The notes beneath the pieces were generated by a model. The model saw only the letters and a list, made by a program, of their open reading frames with translations, ran no database searches and was not told where the DNA came from. A stretch of 45,878 nucleotides of DNA from contig JAJVIH010000065.1 of NCBI GenBank assembly GCA_022072125.1, positions 1 to 45,878 of the forward strand. The letters run 5' to 3'. The first letter of the stretch is position 1, and each line of letters begins with the position of its first letter. Positions 1 to 7,439 of this stretch are shown here, in pieces. The position numbers and the translations under genes are program-made. The DNA comes from Myxococcota bacterium. GTDB lineage: Bacteria; Myxococcota; JAJVIH01.

Positions 1-207
1 GTGCGAACCCGGTGCGGGCGAAAAAAATCCCGGGCGATCCCGCGGAAGATCTTTGACAACCGAATATTCAGCGAAAGCGGGCGGGGAAAAAAACGCCCGT
101 TGTTGAGAGCAGGGTGGTGGGGGATGGAGAGGGTGGGGCGCCGGAACCGGATCAACCGTCAGGCGAAGCAGGGTGCTTGTTCCGCTTCCCCTTCTCGCCA
201 TCGGGGT
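1..207. other. Left edge, no gene recognised
   Basis: This stretch lies downstream of the minus-strand lipoprotein gene. I see no convincing gene in it. A 6-bp inverted repeat (CGGGCG at 78-83 and CGCCCG at 94-99) brackets an A-rich loop. It lacks the T-tract expected after an intrinsic terminator stem, so it is only a weak candidate for ending the lipoprotein transcript. Confidence 0.4.
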
Positions 208-972
208 TTATTTCTGGTCCGCCGCAGGGGGAGATTTTCGCCAGCCCAGGTGCAGGCGGGCGGTCACTTCCACCTCGCCGGGACCCGAAGGGGGACGGTA
301 ACTGGGCCGTTGCAGGGCTTCGGTCAGGCAGGCGATGTAGTGCAGCGGCTGCTTGTCGCTCTTCGGAAAGCGGATATGTTCCGCCCGCCCCTGCTGGTTC
401 AGGTTGAAGATCACCTGAAGATCCCGGCTGGCGGTATCGCTCTCGGGGAGGTGTTGGGCGTGGCAGACCTGCAAATCAATCCGGTACTTCTGAATCACGA
501 AATCCACGTCACTTTGTTCGACCGGGCCTTTGGACTTGACATGATCAATCACCACATCCACCCGGTTGATGGTGTCGAGGGGAATGCCCCAGTCCGGTTG
601 GGCGGCAATGGGTTTGCCGTTGACGATCACGCCGCTGGGGGCGCGGCGCAACACACCCTTGAGCAATTCGCCGGGAGGAACCGCCAGGGCGGGCGGGGTG
701 GCGGCGCCATCCGGAGGGTTGACCAGCAAGGGCTTGAGCTTGGCGAACAGCGGGGCGTTCACGGCCGGGGTGGGAGCGGAAGGAGCAAGCGGGGCGTTGG
801 CGGCCTCCGCGGGCGGCCGCGGCAAAGGTCCGGCGCGGGTTTCCGGCTGGGCTTGCGGGGCTGGCGCCTGGGCCGCCGCTTTTTTCGCCGAGTCGGACTG
901 GCCGCACGCCGCCAGGGATGTGGATGCAATCAGAAGACACGGAATCGCCACTTGATTGAAATTGATATTCAT
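208..972 (-). CDS. Lipoprotein with Pro-rich linker and AgmX/PglI-like (TonB-like) C-terminal domain
   Basis: This is a predicted 254-residue lipoprotein. A hydrophobic N-terminal segment ends in the lipobox LAAC, with Gly after the Cys. Residues about 28-75 are rich in Pro and Ala, like the periplasm-spanning linker of TonB. The C-terminal ~110 residues fit the AgmX/PglI C-terminal pattern: an amphipathic helix followed by a Cys, a central strand with NxxG, a second Cys, and a closing Pro-rich turn and beta strand. I chose the ATG at 972 because AAGGG lies 8 bases upstream; an in-frame TTG at 1002 would add ten residues before the signal. The gene is divergent from a TonB-dependent receptor and a Fur-box match covers its start. 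A role in energising or assisting that receptor is inference; an unrelated envelope role is possible. Confidence 0.75.
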   Translation of the reverse strand: MNINFNQVAIPCLLIASTSLAACGQSDSAKKAAAQAPAPQAQPETRAGPLPRPPAEAANAPLAPSAPTPAVNAPLFAKLKPLLVNPPDGAATPPALAVPPGELLKGVLRRAPSGVIVNGKPIAAQPDWGIPLDTINRVDVVIDHVKSKGPVEQSDVDFVIQKYRIDLQVCHAQHLPESDTASRDLQVIFNLNQQGRAEHIRFPKSDKQPLHYIACLTEALQRPSYRPPSGPGEVEVTARLHLGWRKSPPAADQK

Positions 973-976
973 TATC
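958..976. promoter_or_regulatory. Candidate Fur box
   Basis: The 19 bases gaaattgatattcattatc match the classical Fur consensus GATAATGATAATCATTATC at 16 of 19 positions by hand alignment. The site overlaps the start codon of the minus-strand lipoprotein (970-972) and lies 118 bases upstream of the TonB-dependent receptor start. That position fits iron repression of both divergent genes. It also encodes the first codons of the lipoprotein, so chance similarity cannot be excluded. Confidence 0.5.
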
Positions 977-1093
977 AAAACCCTTGCTTCTGATTGGGAC
1001 AATCAGATAGAGTCCCGTCCGTCAAAGCGACAAGGTTTAACGTCCTTTCCCGGGACAGCGCAAGCCAGAACAGACTTGTTCAGGGAGGTGTTC

Positions 1094-3361
1094 ATGAAAG
1101 CGTTCCCCATCCCGCTGTGGGTCATTTTCCTGATCTCCGGCCTGTTTGGTCTGTCTCCGGCCCATGCGGATGATGGGGTGGATGAGCAGGGCAACCCCAT
1201 CGAAAGAGATGAGGATGGCGATGCTTCCGGCGGCGCCCATTCAGATGACGACTCCGGGCGGCGCTCCGGGATGAAAATCATCGTGACGGGTTCCCGCTCC
1301 GCGCTGGACCCTTTCGATGTCGCCCGCGGGCTGTCGGTGCTGGACGTCCATGACCTGAAACTGCTCGCCCCGCGCACCACGCCGCAGGCGCTTCATTACA
1401 GTACGGGCGTGTGGGTGCAGCGCACCAACCACGCGGGCGGCTCGACCTTTGTGCGCGGCCTGACCGGCCGCCAGGTGTTGCTGATGCAGGATGGCGTCCG
1501 CCTGAACAACAGCGTGTTCCGCGCGGGACCCAGCCAGTACCTGAACACCATCAGCCCGTTTGATATCCAGCGCATTGAAATCGTGCGCGGCCCCGGCAGC
1601 GTGCTCTATGGATCCGACGCGCTGGCGGGAACCATCAACGTCATCACCACGGAGCTTCAGCCCTACCGTTCCATGCGCTGGGAAGGCGTCGAGTTTCTGG
1701 GCCAGACCAACAGCTCGGACCGGGAGAAAACCGGCGGGGCCTACACCCAGTTCAGCCTGATCAACACCACCCTGCGGCTGGGCGGCAACTACCGGGATTT
1801 TGACAATGTGCGCGGCGGGTATCTCACGGGGGTTCAGCCCTTCACCGCCTACCAGGAAGGCGCGCTCATGGCCAAGGCCCGGCATGACATCAACGATCGC
1901 CATTATTTTCTCCTGTCCGTATCCATGTTCCGGCAGACCAACGCGGCGCGCACCGACCGCTATCGCGCGCCCAAACCCGCCGCCAGGACGGGAGAAAAAG
2001 GGACCGACGGGCGCCTGAACAAATACGAAGAACAATGGAATGACATTGTCTGGGCGCGGTATCATGGAGATGTCTCCCGGTTGCTCAACTACCAGCTCTT
2101 CGCATCCCTGGTGCATATGCGGGAACAGCGATCCGAAACCGCCATTCCGTGGGACAATCCGGTGGCCGATCCAACCCGGCGCAAGCTGCAACTGGAGACG
2201 GACAATGTCTGGACCCTGGGAACCGGGCTTCAGTTCAACTCCCGCAAGTCCTGGTGGCTGGACGCGGCCTATGGCGCCGAGTTTTACAACGACTGGGTGA
2301 GCAGCCAGCGCGAGGACGCCAGTTTCAACGGTGAAGCGATGAGTCTGGACACCGCGAACGCCTATCCGCGCGGGCGGTTCATTGACGGCGCCGGATACCG
2401 CCAGCTTGGCGTGTACCTGCAGGACACCCTGCGTCCCTTCGACTGGTGGGGGATCACGCCAGGGGTGCGGTTCAACTGGATTTCATCGAACGTGGCCAGC
2501 GACCCTGATTTCGGCGACCCCAGCTTCAGCGAGGCGAATGTGGTGGCGTCGCTGTCCACCATCTTCCATGTGATTGACGGGTTGAATCTGTTCGCCGGCG
2601 TCCATCAGGGTTTCCGGGCTCCCAACCTCGATGACATGCTCGGCCAGGGTGACTTCGGCGGTGGTTTCGATCTGCCCAACCCGGCCCTGACCTCGGAAAA
2701 ATCCCTGACCTTCGAGGGAGGCCCGAAATGGCGGTCCGGGTGGCTGCACGCCGGGGTCACCGGCCACGTGACGAAGTACGATGGCCTGATGGTGCGATCC
2801 CCGGCCAAATACCATGACAGGGACAAGAACGATCTGGGTCTCCAGTACTACAGGCGGGAAAACAGCACCAACGCCCTGATCTGGGGCGTGGAAAGCGAGG
2901 CCACGCTCATTCCCCAGAAAAACTGGGAGGTCTTCGGCAACGCCACTTATACCTATGGGGTCAACCGCGACAGGAAGCTCGAAAACGACACCGGTCCGGT
3001 CAAGAAAGGGGAGAGCGAGCCGATCTCGCGCATCCCGCCGCTCAACGGAATTTTCGGCGTGCGATACCGCTTCCTCGATCCCAACCTGGTGCTGGAACTG
3101 GCGGGCCGCTGGTCCACCCGGCAGGATCGCCTGGCCATCAGCGACACCACCGACACACGCATCCCCACCGGGGGCACGCCAGGCTTCTTGGTGTTCGATT
3201 CGCGGCTGGGCTACCAGCACGAGGTCTTCGATGTGTCGCTGGGCGTCGAAAACATCACCAACGAGACCTACCGCTATCATGGCAGCGGCGTGGACGCCCC
3301 GGGAACCAATGTGTTCATGATGCTGCGCCTGCGCACCCCCGAAGTAGGCGAGGATGGCTGA
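1094..3361 (+). CDS. TonB-dependent outer-membrane receptor
   Basis: This 755-residue protein is an outer-membrane beta-barrel receptor for active uptake, likely of an iron or heme compound. The start at 1094 has AGGGAGG five bases upstream and begins a signal peptide ending AHA at about residue 25. An acidic Asp/Gly-rich stretch follows, then a possible TonB box around KIIVTG (61-66). A plug domain spans about 65-190 and carries the typical segments FVRGLTGRQVLLMQDGVRLN and IEIVRGPGSVLYGSDALAG. The remaining ~560 residues form the barrel, ending in a repeat-like segment with ENITNETYR near the C-terminus. The length is normal for the family. The gene is divergent from the lipoprotein at 208-972 with a Fur-like site between them. 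The exact ligand cannot be read from the sequence. Confidence 0.92.
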   Translation: MKAFPIPLWVIFLISGLFGLSPAHADDGVDEQGNPIERDEDGDASGGAHSDDDSGRRSGMKIIVTGSRSALDPFDVARGLSVLDVHDLKLLAPRTTPQALHYSTGVWVQRTNHAGGSTFVRGLTGRQVLLMQDGVRLNNSVFRAGPSQYLNTISPFDIQRIEIVRGPGSVLYGSDALAGTINVITTELQPYRSMRWEGVEFLGQTNSSDREKTGGAYTQFSLINTTLRLGGNYRDFDNVRGGYLTGVQPFTAYQEGALMAKARHDINDRHYFLLSVSMFRQTNAARTDRYRAPKPAARTGEKGTDGRLNKYEEQWNDIVWARYHGDVSRLLNYQLFASLVHMREQRSETAIPWDNPVADPTRRKLQLETDNVWTLGTGLQFNSRKSWWLDAAYGAEFYNDWVSSQREDASFNGEAMSLDTANAYPRGRFIDGAGYRQLGVYLQDTLRPFDWWGITPGVRFNWISSNVASDPDFGDPSFSEANVVASLSTIFHVIDGLNLFAGVHQGFRAPNLDDMLGQGDFGGGFDLPNPALTSEKSLTFEGGPKWRSGWLHAGVTGHVTKYDGLMVRSPAKYHDRDKNDLGLQYYRRENSTNALIWGVESEATLIPQKNWEVFGNATYTYGVNRDRKLENDTGPVKKGESEPISRIPPLNGIFGVRYRFLDPNLVLELAGRWSTRQDRLAISDTTDTRIPTGGTPGFLVFDSRLGYQHEVFDVSLGVENITNETYRYHGSGVDAPGTNVFMMLRLRTPEVGEDG

Positions 3362-3416
3362 GCCGGTAGGATTGGCGGCCGGCGCATCCTGTATGGGCGT
3401 CAGGGGAAAAATTCCG

Positions 3417-3453
3417 GCGGGATGGCGGTCTGACGCGAAGGCGTCCGTCCCGC
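3417..3453 (+). terminator. Hairpin after the receptor gene, possible terminator
   Basis: GCGGGA at 3417-3422 pairs with TCCCGC at 3448-3453. Inside it, GACGC at 3432-3436 pairs with GCGTC at 3441-3445 around a GAAG tetraloop. The structure lies 56 bases after the receptor stop. No T-tract follows directly; the nearest A/T run is about 20 bases on. It could be a Rho-independent-like pause or an element of the leader of the next operon. Confidence 0.35.
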
Positions 3454-3600
3454 TCATTCCATCCGGATAAAAAACCACAGGATTTTCGACGGGTTGACGC
3501 CCATCACAGACGGCGGCCTGCCGGCATGCTGCAATGGGCGGTGGAATCAGGGTTTTTGTCCGCCGTGACCTTGCCTTGATGGGTTCCGTGTGGCATAGAA

Positions 3601-3620
3601 CCGGCCATTGAAACGGCCGG
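3601..3620 (+). repeat. Inverted repeat in the operon leader
   Basis: CCGGCC (3601-3606) and GGCCGG (3615-3620) form a perfect 6-bp stem around an 8-base loop, 46 bases before the start of the NusG paralogue. In RNA it would be the first of three consecutive hairpins. Confidence 0.55.
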
Positions 3621-3626
3621 ATGGGA

Positions 3627-3643
3627 AAGTTCCCTGGGAACTT
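3627..3643 (+). repeat. 17-base palindrome in the operon leader
   Basis: AAGTTCCC-T-GGGAACTT is a perfect palindrome with 8-base arms around one central base, 23 bases before the NusG paralogue. The tiny loop makes a DNA operator for a dimeric repressor more natural than an RNA hairpin, but both are possible. Confidence 0.55.
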
Positions 3644-3666
3644 GAAGGGGGCGAAGCCCGCCCGGA

Positions 3667-4203
3667 ATGGACATGTTGATCGAATCCGCCATATCCCCGC
3701 CCAGCGAATTATGGGGCGTTTCCGAGTGGGCCGCGGCGCGCACCCATTCCCGCTGTGAAAAGATCCTTCTCAAGCGGTTCCAGGGCCGCGGAGTCCGCGC
3801 CTACCTGCCTGCCGCCAGCCAACAGCGCCTTTACGAAGGCCGCCGCCGCACGGTGGAAATCCCCCTGTTTCCCGGCTACTTGTTTTATGACCGCTCCGCC
3901 ATCCGCAGGCTGGAAGTGCTTTCCATCCGCGAAGTGGCGCAGGTGCTGGAACCCGCCAATCCCGTCGAGCTTCGCGAAGAGTTGCTGCGCCTGGAAGACG
4001 GGCTATCCAGGGCGGGACGCTCCTGGAGCGAACTCAGCTTCACGATTCGCGGCGCGCCGGTGGAAGTGGTTTCAGGGCCGCTCAAGGGGTTGCGTGGCGA
4101 ATTCATCGAACACAAAACCGGCGGATCGCTTCTCATTCGCGTCACCCTGCTGGGCCGTCTGGTGGAAACCTCACTTGACGCCGTGTTTGTCCGGCCGCTC
4201 TAG
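3667..4203 (+). CDS. NusG-family transcription antiterminator (RfaH/UpxY/LoaP-like paralogue)
   Basis: This 178-residue specialised NusG paralogue probably rides on RNA polymerase to carry it through the long polysaccharide operon behind it. An NGN domain spans about 14-115: an early Trp, the charged helix around RCEKILLKRF, YLP at 46-48 and the hallmark PLFPGYLF at 66-73. A KOW domain spans about 128-178 with RGAPVEVVSGPLKGLRGEF. The length matches UpxY and RfaH proteins. It is the first gene of a run of twenty collinear genes, the usual place for operon-specific NusG paralogues. The start at 3667 lacks a close Shine-Dalgarno (the nearest G-run is about 15 bases away); an in-frame ATG at 3673 is an alternative. 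It is unlikely to be the housekeeping NusG, which usually sits beside secE and rplK. Confidence 0.85.
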   Translation: MDMLIESAISPPSELWGVSEWAAARTHSRCEKILLKRFQGRGVRAYLPAASQQRLYEGRRRTVEIPLFPGYLFYDRSAIRRLEVLSIREVAQVLEPANPVELREELLRLEDGLSRAGRSWSELSFTIRGAPVEVVSGPLKGLRGEFIEHKTGGSLLIRVTLLGRLVETSLDAVFVRPL

Positions 4204-4223
4204 GTTCTCCATTCTCCCGCCGC

Positions 4224-4580
4224 ATGGCGCCCACCCGCATTGAATACGACAACTCTTCCAGCGGACTGGAAGGCATGTTCACCCAACTGCTGCCCAAGCT
4301 GCTGCAGCGCATCGAGTTTGACGCGGTGGACCTGCATGCGGGTCAGGCGGGCAAACAGGCCACCCTGTGGCTGCGCAGCCAGGGCAAGACCGTCTACCAC
4401 ATCCGGGTCGTCCGCCGCGGCGTGCGCACCGTGCTGGAACTGGGGCATATCAGCCCGGCGGCGGGACTGGAACTGGCGAGAATCTGCAAAACCCATTTCG
4501 ATAGCTGGTTTGGAATCACCCGTGAAGACATCCTGGCTTACGAAGACCATCACCAACCACCCAATGGAGGGAAGCCATGA
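4224..4580 (+). CDS. Small conserved-looking protein of unknown function
   Basis: I do not recognise this 118-residue protein. It has no signal peptide or membrane segment. Its middle has alternating strand-like stretches (ATLWLRSQGKTVYHIRVVRRG) and a C-terminal half with helical, acidic character, so a small soluble alpha/beta fold is likely. It begins 20 bases after the NusG paralogue and its stop overlaps the start of the WbpA gene by four bases (ATGA), so it is translationally coupled to the first sugar-nucleotide enzyme. Another frame over the same bases is open (4240-4602), but it does not form the ATGA junction and runs into wbpA. Sitting between regulator and pathway, it could be a partner of either; no function is assigned. 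Confidence 0.65.
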   Translation: MAPTRIEYDNSSSGLEGMFTQLLPKLLQRIEFDAVDLHAGQAGKQATLWLRSQGKTVYHIRVVRRGVRTVLELGHISPAAGLELARICKTHFDSWFGITREDILAYEDHHQPPNGGKP

Positions 4581-5890
4581 GCGAAGTCCAGCAGTTTGTT
4601 GACAAGGTGAAGAACAAGGAGGCCCTGATCGGCATCATCGGTCTGGGGTATGTCGGATTGCCGCTGGCGCTGCGGTTTTCCGAGGTCGGCTTCAAGGTGC
4701 TGGGGTTCGATCTGGACGGATCGAAAATCCAGAAGATTCACTCCGGCCAGAGCTACATCAAGCATATTGACTCGTCGAAGATCGCCGGCGCGGTTCAGCG
4801 CGGGTTCACCGCCACCACCGATTTCAGCCGCGCGAAGGAGCCGGACGCCATCCTGATTTGCGTGCCTACGCCGTTGACCCATCACCGCGAACCGGACATG
4901 TCGTACATCGTCAATACGGCCAACCAGATCGCCAGATACATCCGCAAGGGCCAGCTTGTGGTGCTGGAATCCACCACCTACCCGGGCACCACGGTGGAAA
5001 TATTGATCCCGATTCTGGAAAAGGCGACCGGGCTGAAGTGCGGAACCGATTTCTGGGCGGCGTTTTCGCCGGAGCGCGAGGATCCCAACAATCCCGATTA
5101 CCATACCGCGACCATTCCCAAGGTGGTGGGCGGGGTGAATCCCGACGCCCTGGCCGCCGCCAAGACGCTCTATGATCAGGTCATCGTCAAGACCGTGCCG
5201 GTGTCCAACACCCAGACCGCGGAAGCGGCCAAACTGGTGGAAAACATTTTCCGCTGCATCAACATCGCCATGGTCAACGAACTGAAAATGGTCTTCGACC
5301 GCATGGGCATTGACATCTGGGAGGTGATTGACGCCGCCAAGACAAAACCCTTCGGTTTCATGGCGTTTTACCCCGGCCCCGGCCTGGGCGGTCACTGCAT
5401 TCCCATTGACCCGTTCTACCTGACCTGGAAAGCCCGGGAATTCGGCATCTCCACCCGCTTCATCGAACTGGCGGGCGAGATCAACACCGCCATGCCGGAA
5501 TATGTCGTCCAGCGCACCATGGACGCCCTGAACGACCGCGAGAAATCGCTGAAGGGAAGCAAGGTGCTGATCGTGGGCCTGGCCTACAAGCGCGACATTG
5601 ACGACATGCGCGAGAGCCCCTCGCTGATCCTGATCGATCTGTACGAGAAGAAGGGCGCCAAAGTGGATTACTACGACCCCTATATCCCCGTGGTCCCGCC
5701 GACCCGCGAACATGCCCACCTGGCGGGCCGGGTTTCCGCCAAGCTGGAGGATGTCAAGAACTACGATGTCGTGGTCATCAGCACGGACCACAGCAACGTG
5801 GACTACAACTATGTCCTCAAGAACGCCAAACTGGTGGTGGACACCCGCAACGCCATCAAGGAAGGCGCTCCCAACAAGATCAAGGCCTGA
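4577..5890 (+). CDS. wbpA: UDP-N-acetyl-D-glucosamine 6-dehydrogenase (WbpA type)
   Basis: This 437-residue enzyme of the UDP-glucose/GDP-mannose dehydrogenase family oxidises C6 of a UDP-HexNAc to the uronic acid with two NAD+. A Rossmann motif GLGYVG lies at 22-27, and the thiohemiacetal Cys is C274 in GPGLGGHCIPIDPFYL. A C-terminal UDP-binding domain contains GLAYKRDIDDMRESPS. The gene is coupled to the upstream small gene by an ATGA overlap. It is assigned as WbpA rather than UDP-glucose dehydrogenase because WbpB-, WbpD/E- and WbpI-type genes close the same cluster; WecC (UDP-ManNAc dehydrogenase) remains an alternative because a second 2-epimerase is also present. It would catalyse the first committed step to UDP-ManNAc3NAcA in the cytoplasm. 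Confidence 0.88.
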   Translation: MSEVQQFVDKVKNKEALIGIIGLGYVGLPLALRFSEVGFKVLGFDLDGSKIQKIHSGQSYIKHIDSSKIAGAVQRGFTATTDFSRAKEPDAILICVPTPLTHHREPDMSYIVNTANQIARYIRKGQLVVLESTTYPGTTVEILIPILEKATGLKCGTDFWAAFSPEREDPNNPDYHTATIPKVVGGVNPDALAAAKTLYDQVIVKTVPVSNTQTAEAAKLVENIFRCINIAMVNELKMVFDRMGIDIWEVIDAAKTKPFGFMAFYPGPGLGGHCIPIDPFYLTWKAREFGISTRFIELAGEINTAMPEYVVQRTMDALNDREKSLKGSKVLIVGLAYKRDIDDMRESPSLILIDLYEKKGAKVDYYDPYIPVVPPTREHAHLAGRVSAKLEDVKNYDVVVISTDHSNVDYNYVLKNAKLVVDTRNAIKEGAPNKIKA

Positions 5891-5904
5891 ACGTTTCTGG
5901 AAGC

Positions 5905-5928
5905 GGAGGCGCCGGAAGCGGCGCCTCC
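5905..5928 (+). repeat. Strong hairpin between wbpA and the first flippase
   Basis: GGAGGCGCC (5905-5913) and GGCGCCTCC (5920-5928) form a perfect 9-bp GC-rich stem with a 6-base loop, 15 bases after the wbpA stop. No T-tract follows, so full termination is unlikely. It may pause polymerase, protect mRNA ends or act as a cleavage boundary in the long operon. It also carries the only Shine-Dalgarno-like GGAGG before the flippase, in paired form. Confidence 0.6.
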
Positions 5929-5933
5929 CGCGC

Positions 5934-6113
5934 CCATGACGCATGGAATCCGCCAGCCCGAGTCCAACGCCCAGCCGCGGGTTGATGTCCCGCATCACCT
6001 CCGGGACCTTTCACTACGGTCTCGCCCGTGTGATGCCGCAGGCCGTCGGCTTTCTGCTGATCCCGCTTTACGCGGCGCTGCTCACCCCTCACGACTACGG
6101 CCTGGTGGATATG
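5934..6113 (+). repeat. Direct repeat copy 1, start of first flippase gene
   Basis: These 180 bases match 7516-7695 with only 8 mismatches by hand alignment (172/180) and no gaps. The repeat begins 9 bases before the start codon and ends abruptly after the codons for GLVDM. It is in the same frame in both genes, at a constant offset of 1582 bases. Confidence 0.9.
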
Positions 6114-7439
6114 TACAACCTGCTGTTCGTGGTTCTGGCGATTGTCTCGCGGCTCGGCCTTGGCGGGTCGGTCGCGCGCTTCTATTTCGATTTCAAGGAA
6201 GGTCCGGAACTCAGGAACTATCTGTCCACCATGGGCTGGTGCATGGCCGCCAACAGTCTGCTGGTTGCGGCGGTGTTGCTCGCCACGGCCCCGCTGTGGC
6301 TGGACGCCCTGATTCCCGGGTTTCCCTATTTCCCGTTTTTCGTCATGGCGGTGCTGGTTTCCGTGATCAATACCGGACCAGAGATCCAAAACTGGCTGCT
6401 GCAATCCCGGGAGCAGAGCGCCCTGTCCGCAAAGCTGAATGGCTCCTTCGCAGCCGCCGGAATCGTGCTGGCCTTGTTTTTCGTGGCGGGCTTGCGATGG
6501 GGAGCGTTTGGGATGGCGTTCGCCCAATTCCTGGCCGCGCTGCTGTTTTCCATTCAGTCCATCCATTACCTGCGCCAGGATTTCTCGGGCGGCTTCAAAC
6601 GGGAATATGTCAAAAACTCGCTTGTCTTCGCGGGCGCCCAACTCCCCGCCCATTTGCTCGCGGCGTTTTCCCCCATGATGAACCGGAGCATTCTGGCGCA
6701 TTCCGGCTCCCTGGAGTCCGTCGGCCTGATCGCCCTCGCCAACCGCTTTTCTCAGCCCGTGGTGCTGGCGGCGGATTCCCTGGCCATGGCCTACCCGCCG
6801 ATTTATTACCGGGTTCGCACCGAAAACCAACCCGGGGATACCCGCCAGTTGGTGACCGCGGAGCGCACCATCTGGTTTTTGACGGTTTCCGCGGCCGCTT
6901 TTGTCGCCATGGCCGGTCCCCCGGCCCTGCGGGTGTTGACGCCTTCCGCCTATCACGAAGCCGCCGCGGTGATTCCGGTTCTGGTTCTGGTTCCGGTGAT
7001 GAACGTGGTGTTCACGCTGTTTGGTTCGGAACTCTACTTCAGCAAGAAAACCTGGATCCTCACCGCCGCCCAGACGGTCTGTATCCTGGTGAACTCGGGG
7101 ATTACCTGGGCGCTGGTTGGGTTCATGGGCCCCCTGGCCGCGGCCACGGGCATGGCGGCGGGTCAGGCGGTATTCGCCATCATTACCGCCGCCGCCGCCT
7201 ATCAATTCGCCCAGGTGGAGCACGACTGGTTCTCGATATGGAGAACTTCGCTGGTCATGGCGGGGGTGTCTTGCATACCGCTTGTCTTGCCGCCCCTGCC
7301 CGATTTGTTGAGCATCCCGCTCTGGACAATGCTCCTCGCGGGAGCGATTGGGGGCCTTCACCTGTTGGGAGATCCCACGCCCGGTTTGCTTTTTCGTCGG
7401 GCCGCCCGGTCAACTGGCTTCCTGCGCGGTGCGCCATGA
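5943..7439 (+). CDS. Polysaccharide flippase, copy 1 (Wzx, MOP superfamily)
   Basis: This 498-residue integral membrane protein probably flips undecaprenyl-linked repeat units across the inner membrane. It has a hydrophilic N-terminal tail, then about 12-14 hydrophobic helices. The opening helix pattern GLARVMPQAVGFLLIPLYAA and the following TPHDYGLVDM are typical of MOP-family polysaccharide flippases. The start at 5943 matches the paralogue's start; the internal ATG at 5985 (MSRITSG) is a possible alternative and neither has a clear Shine-Dalgarno. It is paralogous over its whole length to the next gene, from which it is separated by 85 bases. Its first 57 codons are almost identical to the paralogue while the rest has diverged. 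Two flippases in one locus may handle two lipid-linked units or be partly redundant. Confidence 0.85.
   Translation: MESASPSPTPSRGLMSRITSGTFHYGLARVMPQAVGFLLIPLYAALLTPHDYGLVDMYNLLFVVLAIVSRLGLGGSVARFYFDFKEGPELRNYLSTMGWCMAANSLLVAAVLLATAPLWLDALIPGFPYFPFFVMAVLVSVINTGPEIQNWLLQSREQSALSAKLNGSFAAAGIVLALFFVAGLRWGAFGMAFAQFLAALLFSIQSIHYLRQDFSGGFKREYVKNSLVFAGAQLPAHLLAAFSPMMNRSILAHSGSLESVGLIALANRFSQPVVLAADSLAMAYPPIYYRVRTENQPGDTRQLVTAERTIWFLTVSAAAFVAMAGPPALRVLTPSAYHEAAAVIPVLVLVPVMNVVFTLFGSELYFSKKTWILTAAQTVCILVNSGITWALVGFMGPLAAATGMAAGQAVFAIITAAAAYQFAQVEHDWFSIWRTSLVMAGVSCIPLVLPPLPDLLSIPLWTMLLAGAIGGLHLLGDPTPGLLFRRAARSTGFLRGAP

Larger units (their letters stand above)
3362..3666 (+). promoter_or_regulatory. Leader of the polysaccharide operon, rich in inverted repeats
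   Basis: These 305 bases hold no gene but carry several symmetrical elements. They include the hairpin at 3417-3453 and a long-range 9-base inverted repeat (TGGGCGTCA at 3394-3402, TGACGCCCA at 3495-3503). Three more follow close together just before the NusG paralogue: CCGGCC/GGCCGG at 3601-3620, a 17-base palindrome at 3627-3643, and GGGC-GAA-GCCC at 3649-3659. A sigma-54-like site is possible at 3591-3606 (TGGCA followed by GGC, with GG-N10-GC spacing). A sigma-70-like pair TTGCCT (3571-3576) and CATAGA (3594-3599) with a 17-base spacer is equally weak. The position fits a leader through which the operon is controlled, but no function is proven. Confidence 0.45.

Noticed and set aside
3424-3435. 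RfaH ops-like sequence (GGCGGT followed by CTGACG)
   Set aside because: Seven of ten specified positions match, in a GC-rich leader where such matches arise easily, and it lacks the key AG step. It is also inside a stem of the likely terminator hairpin.
5880-7361. Long open frame on the minus strand opposite the first flippase, and a similar one opposite the second
   Set aside because: Its translation is low-complexity (Gly, Arg, His, Gln-rich) without domain features, and it mirrors codon bias of the flippase genes on the other strand.
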